DNA from: Bacteroidales bacterium
Lineage (GTDB): Bacteria; Bacteroidota; Bacteroidia; Bacteroidales; P3
DNA: 9,383 nt
Assembly: GCA_012837565.1 (NCBI GenBank)
Contig: DUQY01000068.1
Location: forward strand, 1-9,383
Reading direction: 5' to 3'
Notes under the pieces: generated by a model
Database searches by the model: none
What the model was told of the DNA's origin: nothing
The model's input: only the letters and a program-made list of their open reading frames with translations
Shown here: positions 5,527-9,383 of the stretch, one piece after another
Numbering within the stretch: position 1 is the stretch's first letter
How the letters are laid out: each line of letters opens with the position of its first letter
Made by a program: the position numbers and the translations under genes

Positions 5527-6296
5527 ATTGTCTCCTTCTTTTCTTTTTTATTAGCATAATAACGTTTATCCTTAACGTCTTTATATATCTCTTGTCCAAT
5601 TAATTTTCTAATAACAACCGAAGCACACATACATCCGAAGATTGGAGGAAGATAAGATATTGTTCCAACTACGCTTTTCTTATTTGTGCTTAACTCTTCT
5701 ATAACAACCTCTTTATTTACTTTCTCTGACGAAAACACAACAGGGAAACCTGTGTAGATGCCAAACCTATGCAATCTCTTTCTTACCGCATTTGCTAAGG
5801 TGCAATTGAAAGACTGAGAAATATCTGATGTCTTTATTTGCAAAGGGTCGAACTTCCCACCACTTCCCATTGAAGAAACAATTGGGATGCCAAGCTCAAG
5901 AGAATGAAGTATAAGAAATACCTTAGGCGTTAGGGTATCAATTGCATCAACAATAAAATCAAACTTATCAGTCTTCAATATCTCAAGCATTCTCTGCTCA
6001 TGAATATATTGGTCTATAACGTTTAACTCTAAATTTTCATTAATATCCTTTAGCCTATCAGCCAAACATTCTGCTTTTTTCTTCCCCTGTGTTGATGAAA
6101 GTGCAATTAGTTGACGGTTAATATTCGACTGATTTATTATATCCCCATCAACAATTGTTAGCTTACCAACTCCTGCCCTACATAACATCTCGGCTGCATA
6201 AGCACCAACCCCACCCAATCCAAAAATCATAACATGTGAGGCCTTTAACTTCTCCAATCCCTCCTCTTTTATCAGTAATTCTGTCCTTGAATACAT
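5523..6296 (-). CDS. tcdA: tRNA threonylcarbamoyladenosine dehydratase TcdA
   Basis: The 257-residue protein belongs to the E1-like (ThiF/MoeB) fold. It has the nucleotide-binding loop GLGGVG (26-31), the acidic TIVDGD (47-52), NINRQ with R61 (58-62), and DFIVDAIDTLTPK (113-125). The later segment SSMGSGGKFDPLQIKTSDIS and NAVRKRLHRFGI (169-180) are typical of TcdA (CsdL/YgdL) and distinguish it from ThiF and MoeB, which carry zinc-binding CxxC pairs absent here. TcdA uses ATP to cyclise t6A at position 37 of ANN-decoding tRNAs to ct6A. Length fits the family. It is the first gene of an operon with the nucleoside kinase (4-bp overlap). Its promoter lies about 36 bases upstream. No CsdA/CsdE-like sulfur-transfer partner is visible nearby. 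Confidence 0.93.
   Translation of the reverse strand: MYSRTELLIKEEGLEKLKASHVMIFGLGGVGAYAAEMLCRAGVGKLTIVDGDIINQSNINRQLIALSSTQGKKKAECLADRLKDINENLELNVIDQYIHEQRMLEILKTDKFDFIVDAIDTLTPKVFLILHSLELGIPIVSSMGSGGKFDPLQIKTSDISQSFNCTLANAVRKRLHRFGIYTGFPVVFSSEKVNKEVVIEELSTNKKSVVGTISYLPPIFGCMCASVVIRKLIGQEIYKDVKDKRYYANKKEKKETI
5532..5539 (-). promoter_or_regulatory. Strong ribosome binding site AGAAGGAG for the nucleoside kinase
   Basis: The minus strand reads AGAAGGAG, five bases before the ATG at 5526, inside the last codons of tcdA. Strong Shine-Dalgarno sites are uncommon in Bacteroidota. This one supports the overlapping ATG as the real start. Confidence 0.7.
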
Positions 6297-6331
6297 CTAA
6301 TAATATTGTAATTCCTATTTTATAATTAATG

Positions 6332-6339
6332 CAAAGATA
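6332..6339 (-). promoter_or_regulatory. -7 box TATCTTTG for the tcdA-kinase operon
   Basis: The minus strand at 6339-6332 reads TATCTTTG, a perfect TAnnTTTG, placing the start of transcription near 6326 with a leader of about 30 bases. Immediately upstream is the AT-rich dyad AATAAGA...TCTTATT (6339-6361), which sits between the -7 and -33 positions. No clear -33 TTTG was found. Confidence 0.6.
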
Positions 6340-6388
6340 ATAAGATTTAATCTTTCTTATTAAAATATCATTAAAATCACCATAAATA

Positions 6389-6419
6389 TTGCATAGATAA
6401 CGAATAATGAGTAATTTTG
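6389..6419 (+). promoter_or_regulatory. Promoter of the DUF6427-like membrane protein gene
   Basis: TTG at 6389-6391 (-33) is followed after 20 bases by TAATTTTG at 6412-6419 (-7), a full match to the two-part Bacteroidota promoter. Transcription would start near 6426, about 23 bases before the ATG at 6449. It is back-to-back with the tcdA promoter. Confidence 0.65.
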
Positions 6420-6448
6420 TCAATCTATTATCACACTAAACCAATAAC

Positions 6449-7432
6449 ATGTTCGTAAAAACCTTTAGAAACGACTACCTCTTACAGCTAGTACTATTAG
6501 CAATAACCTCTTTGATATTATGGTTACCTGCTTTTATTTCACCCCTAGCACCAATAACAACAGGTTTCGACACACCAATCTACAAGGTTATCTACGAATC
6601 ATTATCCTCACTTAAAGCTCTAAGCACAATTCTTGCTTTTCTCTTAGTAATCATTCAAGGACTAATTATTAATAGCATATTTTCTTCCAACCAGTTATCT
6701 CCATCAACAACTTTCTTCCCAGCCTTCATCTATGTTATCTTACTTAGCAGCAACTATGCCCTAATGACAATTAGCCCACTGCTTATCCAAAACACTTTTA
6801 TAATATTTTCAATATACTTTCTTTTCCATTCTTTCGACAAAACAGAAGGACTTGACGAAGTCTTTTGCTCCAGCCTTTTCGTATCTCTTGCTTTTCTTAG
6901 CTTTATGCCTTCCATACTTTTTATCTTATGGATTTGGTTCTCCCTTCTTAACTATAGATTCTATAAATGGAGGTATTGGGTGATTAGTCTTCTTGGATTC
7001 TTAACACCTATCATCTTTGTGGTAACTTATTATTTCATTATAGACCAGCTTTCCTCCCAAGCACTTGCCTTTTCCGAAAACATAGACATTATACCTAACT
7101 TCTTTGTGGATGTTAAACCTATTGAATTTGTTTTTTATGCAGTAATTGGATTTTTAGGTATAGTATCCCTAATGAACTTGCTATCAAGCAAGGCAGACAA
7201 TAACATTAATTATAGAAAGAAAACAAATATCCTTGTAATATTTTCTTCAATAGCAATCCTCCCTGGACTTTATAGCCTGGGCAACGACTATTTAATATTC
7301 TTCCTTGCCCCTGGTCTTTGCTATCTTTTCTTTCATTTCTTAAATGCAAAACGAAAACTAATCTATTCAAACATCATATTTTCAATTCTTTTACTATTAA
7401 TTATCACCAAGCTAATCATATCATTAAACTAA
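6449..7432 (+). CDS. Polytopic inner-membrane protein, DUF6427-like, function unknown
   Basis: The 327-residue protein is almost wholly hydrophobic, with about nine or ten membrane segments (roughly 11-31, 58-78, 88-106, 110-127, 138-168, 173-197, 226-246, 258-277, 280-298, 306-325). Short charged loops include KTFRNDY at the start, HSFDKTEGLDE (127-137), NYRFYKWRYW (168-177) and SSKADNNINYRKK (246-258). There is no signal-peptide cleavage site or recognisable catalytic motif. The pattern, including the aromatic-basic RFYKWR loop after a FMPSILFILWIW helix, is what I recall from a membrane family of unknown function restricted to Bacteroidota (DUF6427). It has its own promoter and lies 70 bases before purQ, which also has its own promoter, so a shared operon is not implied. 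The family assignment is from memory; membrane localisation is certain. Confidence 0.75.
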   Translation: MFVKTFRNDYLLQLVLLAITSLILWLPAFISPLAPITTGFDTPIYKVIYESLSSLKALSTILAFLLVIIQGLIINSIFSSNQLSPSTTFFPAFIYVILLSSNYALMTISPLLIQNTFIIFSIYFLFHSFDKTEGLDEVFCSSLFVSLAFLSFMPSILFILWIWFSLLNYRFYKWRYWVISLLGFLTPIIFVVTYYFIIDQLSSQALAFSENIDIIPNFFVDVKPIEFVFYAVIGFLGIVSLMNLLSSKADNNINYRKKTNILVIFSSIAILPGLYSLGNDYLIFFLAPGLCYLFFHFLNAKRKLIYSNIIFSILLLLIITKLIISLN

Positions 7433-7470
7433 GACTTGAAAGTTTTTTAGAATAATAAATAGTTTTTTCG

Positions 7471-7478
7471 TACATTTG
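7471..7478 (+). promoter_or_regulatory. -7 box TACATTTG for purQ
   Basis: TACATTTG is a perfect TAnnTTTG and lies 24 bases before the ATG at 7503, putting the start of transcription near 7484. The -33 region has only a T-run (GTTTTTTAG, 7442-7450). I saw no PurR-like operator. Confidence 0.6.
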
Positions 7479-7502
7479 CACAAAATAAAAATATCATAGA
7501 TA

Positions 7503-8192
7503 ATGAAAACTGGAGTTGTTATTTTCCCTGGTTCGAACTGCGACCACGACATAATTTATGTTCTACAAGACATCCTTAAACAAGAAGTTGTAGAGCTTTG
7601 GCATAAAGACACAGACCTTCAAGGCTGCGATTTAATTGTTCTTCCTGGAGGGTTTTCTTTTGGAGACTACCTTCGCTCAGGTGCAATTGCACGTTTCTCA
7701 CCTATTATGAATAGTGTTATTGAGTTTGCAAATAATGGAGGATATGTAATTGGGATATGTAATGGATTTCAAATCCTTACAGAAGCTAAACTATTGGAAG
7801 GAGCACTTCTTCATAATAATAAACAAAAGTTTATCTGCAAAAATCAATACATAACACCACAAACCACCAATTCAATCTTCACCAAAGAAACAGAATTAAA
7901 GAAAGCATATAGTATTCCAATTGCTCACGGCGAAGGACGTTTCTTTGCAGATGAGGAAACCCTAAAAAGGTTGAACGCAAACGACCAAATCCTATTCCGT
8001 TACTGCGATGAGAAAGGTAAAATCACAGAAGAGTCAAATCCTAATGGCTCGGCTGAAAACATAGCAGGTATAACCAATCAGGGGCGTAATGTATTTGGAA
8101 TGATGCCTCACCCAGAACGTGCCTCAGATCAAGAACTAGGAAGCGTAGATGGAAGAATACTATTTGAAAGTATTATCAAACATATAAAATAA
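7503..8192 (+). CDS. purQ: Phosphoribosylformylglycinamidine synthase subunit PurQ (glutaminase)
   Basis: The 229-residue protein is a class I glutamine amidotransferase of the PurQ type. It starts with GVVIFPGSNCDHD, has LPGGFSFGDYLRSGAIAR (47-64), the nucleophile elbow GICNGFQIL with Cys86 (84-92), IAHGEGRF (140-147), and the catalytic His203-Glu205 pair in MMPHPERA (200-207). It hydrolyses glutamine and passes ammonia to PurL for the fourth step of purine synthesis (FGAR to FGAM). Length fits free-standing PurQ. A separate PurQ implies a small PurL plus PurS elsewhere in the genome, rather than the large fused PurL common in Bacteroidales. It appears monocistronic, with a -7 box at 7471-7478 and a strong terminator at 8219-8270. 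All catalytic residues are present. Confidence 0.95.
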   Translation: MKTGVVIFPGSNCDHDIIYVLQDILKQEVVELWHKDTDLQGCDLIVLPGGFSFGDYLRSGAIARFSPIMNSVIEFANNGGYVIGICNGFQILTEAKLLEGALLHNNKQKFICKNQYITPQTTNSIFTKETELKKAYSIPIAHGEGRFFADEETLKRLNANDQILFRYCDEKGKITEESNPNGSAENIAGITNQGRNVFGMMPHPERASDQELGSVDGRILFESIIKHIK

Positions 8193-8218
8193 TTCTCCTT
8201 TTGAGGAGTTTAAAGTTG

Positions 8219-8270
8219 AAGGGTTTAAGGCTTAGTCGCAGTGCGTAGCCTTAAACCCTTTATTTCTTTT
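8219..8270 (+). terminator. Strong intrinsic terminator after purQ
   Basis: AAGGGTTTAAGGCT (8219-8232) pairs perfectly over 14 bp with AGCCTTAAACCCTT (8247-8260). The 14-base loop holds a further small dyad, CGC-AGT-GCG. The T-rich tail TATTTCTTTT follows at 8261-8270. A smaller CTCCT/AGGAG hairpin (8195-8208) sits just before it. Confidence 0.85.
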
Positions 8271-8304
8271 AAACCAAAATATATAAACCCTAAACAAATA
8301 AACA

Positions 8305-8904
8305 ATGCTGCTACCATATTATAAGTCCGAAGAAACAATAGAATGTGGAATAGACGAAGCAGGCAGAGGATGCCTTAGCGGACCGGTTGTTGCCGCAGCA
8401 GTAATTCTTCCAAAAGGATTTTCAAATCAAATTCTAAACGACTCGAAACAACTAAGCCATAAAAAAAGGAAACAGCTTAGAGAAATAATTGAAAAAGAAG
8501 CCCTAGCATTTTCAGTAAGCTTTGTGGATAATAACGAGATTGACGAAATAAATATCCTACAAGCCTCCTTCCTTGCAATGACACAAGCTGCCGAAAGCCT
8601 AAGAACAAAACCAGAAATATTATTAATTGACGGAAATCGGTTTAAGTCTAAAACAAATATTCCATATATCTGCATAATTAAGGGCGATACAAAATACCAA
8701 TCCATAGCAGCAGCATCAATTCTTGCAAAAACATATAGGGACGATTATATGGAGGAACTTGCAAAAGAATACCCCCATTACTCTTGGCAAAACAACAAAG
8801 GCTACCCAACAAAAGCCCACCGCAAGGCAATAAAAGACTATGGCATAAGCCCATTTCATCGCAAAACATTTAACCTTCTTGGAAAGACCTCATTATTCGA
8901 ATAA
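8305..8904 (+). CDS. rnhB: Ribonuclease HII
   Basis: The 199-residue protein is RNase HII, which nicks RNA/DNA hybrids and removes single ribonucleotides misincorporated in DNA. Family motifs appear in order: GIDEAGRGCLSGPVVAAAV (15-33) with catalytic D17 and E18; NDSKQLSHKKR (45-55); LLIDGNRF (106-113) with D109; and KGDTKYQSIAAASILAKTYRD (126-146) with D128, completing the DEDD active site. The C-terminal YPHYSWQNNKGYPTKAH (156-172) and GISPFHRKTF are also typical. Length matches the compact bacterial form of about 200 residues. The start ATG at 8305 puts the DEAGRG motif at its usual distance from the N-terminus. It follows the purQ terminator, and I found no perfect TAnnTTTG before it, so its promoter is undefined. 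It converges with the MFS gene. Confidence 0.96.
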   Translation: MLLPYYKSEETIECGIDEAGRGCLSGPVVAAAVILPKGFSNQILNDSKQLSHKKRKQLREIIEKEALAFSVSFVDNNEIDEINILQASFLAMTQAAESLRTKPEILLIDGNRFKSKTNIPYICIIKGDTKYQSIAAASILAKTYRDDYMEELAKEYPHYSWQNNKGYPTKAHRKAIKDYGISPFHRKTFNLLGKTSLFE

Positions 8905-8927
8905 AAGAGAACCTTCATTGCATAATT

Positions 8928-9383
8928 CTAAGCCTCAATAATCTCTTTTCCCTTATACAAATAAGAAAGACCCAACCCAACTATCATTAAAATACTACCA
9001 ATAATAAAAGCATAAAACCCTGCTTTATCTGGGTAATTGTCTTTCATAAAAGCAACAATCTGAGGTCCTATAATACCCCCAACGCCCCAAGCAGTAAGAA
9101 TTGCGCCATATATTGCAGGCATTAGCTTCTTGCCATAGGCATCATTAATAAGCGAAGGCATAATGCCGAAGCCCCCTCCATAGCAAAGCAAAATAATGCA
9201 GACAAAAATAACAAACAAGACCGGATGAGAGGTAAATATTAAACCAATAAAGATAATTGCTTGTAGGAAAAGTAAAATTCTAAAAGTTGTCATCCTACCT
9301 ATTTTATCGGAAACCCCACCCCAGAAGAAACGACCCAAGCCATTAAAGACCGAACTAATAGCAATAAGAGTTGCACCAGAAAC
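8928..9383 (-). CDS. MFS transporter, OFA (oxalate/formate antiporter-like) family, C-terminal part
   Basis: A minus-strand frame is open from the right window edge to a stop at 8928-8930, giving the last 151 residues of a transporter whose N-terminal half is outside the window. It starts VSGATLIAISSVFNGLGRFF, then WGGVSDKIGR, the MFS loop motif GRxxWGxxSDxxGR. Four or so hydrophobic helices follow: TFRILLFLQAIIFIGLIF, LFVIFVCIILLCYGGGFGIM, IYGAILTAWGVGGIIGPQIV, and FYAFIIGSILMIVGLGLSYL, with a short KGKEIIEA tail. NGLGRxxWG and AWGxGGxxGP are characteristic of the OFA group, which exchanges or imports small carboxylates. The substrate cannot be read from this part. It converges on rnhB with only 23 bases between stop codons. 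Confidence 0.88.
   Translation of the reverse strand, partial: VSGATLIAISSVFNGLGRFFWGGVSDKIGRMTTFRILLFLQAIIFIGLIFTSHPVLFVIFVCIILLCYGGGFGIMPSLINDAYGKKLMPAIYGAILTAWGVGGIIGPQIVAFMKDNYPDKAGFYAFIIGSILMIVGLGLSYLYKGKEIIEA

Noticed and set aside
6178..6423. Minus-strand open frame overlapping the start of tcdA
   Set aside because: It crosses the divergent promoter region and conflicts with the GLGGVG motif frame of tcdA.
8427..8869. Two minus-strand open frames inside rnhB (8427-8705 and 8678-8869)
   Set aside because: They are antisense to the catalytic motifs of RNase HII and have no family features.
8903..8949. AAAAGAGA/TCTCTTTT dyad as a shared terminator of rnhB and the MFS gene
   Set aside because: The stem is 8 bp, low in GC, with a 31-base loop, extends into MFS coding sequence, and has no adjacent T-run beyond the stem itself.

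Overview
The window looks like a chromosomal segment of an AT-rich member of the Bacteroidota, most likely Bacteroidales. Four things support this: the TonB-type energy transducer with its characteristic N-terminus, a nucleoside kinase carrying TGS and ThrRS-like N-terminal domains, a DUF6427-like membrane protein, and repeated matches to the Bacteroidota -7 promoter element TAnnTTTG just upstream of genes. Most starts lack a clear Shine-Dalgarno sequence, with one notable exception at 5532-5539.

Layout. Bases 1-144 (minus) hold the N-terminal 48 codons of a gene that runs off the left edge, probably a type III-like site-specific DNA methyltransferase. Bases 145-901 have no convincing gene but are full of structure. 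At 189-375 there is an RNA-like element that can fold either as two separate hairpins or as one long rod, with terminator-like ends in both directions. At 641-785 a 25-bp inverted repeat encloses four copies of ATCATGGCATGAT-type repeats spaced exactly 22 bp apart.

From 902 to 6296 five minus-strand features follow: an ABC-F ATPase, a small intergenic stretch with the terminator of the next gene, a TonB-like energy transducer, a nucleoside (uridine-type) kinase, and tcdA. The kinase and tcdA overlap by 4 bp (ATGA) and form an operon driven from a promoter at about 6332-6339.

From 6412 the strand switches. A plus-strand promoter leads into a polytopic membrane protein (DUF6427-like), followed by purQ with its own promoter and a strong 14-bp-stem terminator, then rnhB. 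At the right edge the C-terminal half of an OFA-type MFS transporter converges from the minus strand and runs off the window.

Most genes are housekeeping: translation (ABC-F), tRNA modification (TcdA), nucleotide metabolism (kinase, PurQ), RNA/DNA hybrid repair (RNase HII), and outer-membrane energisation (TonB). The part that is not explained by ordinary genes is the intergenic region 145-901, and that is where the novelty search is best directed.
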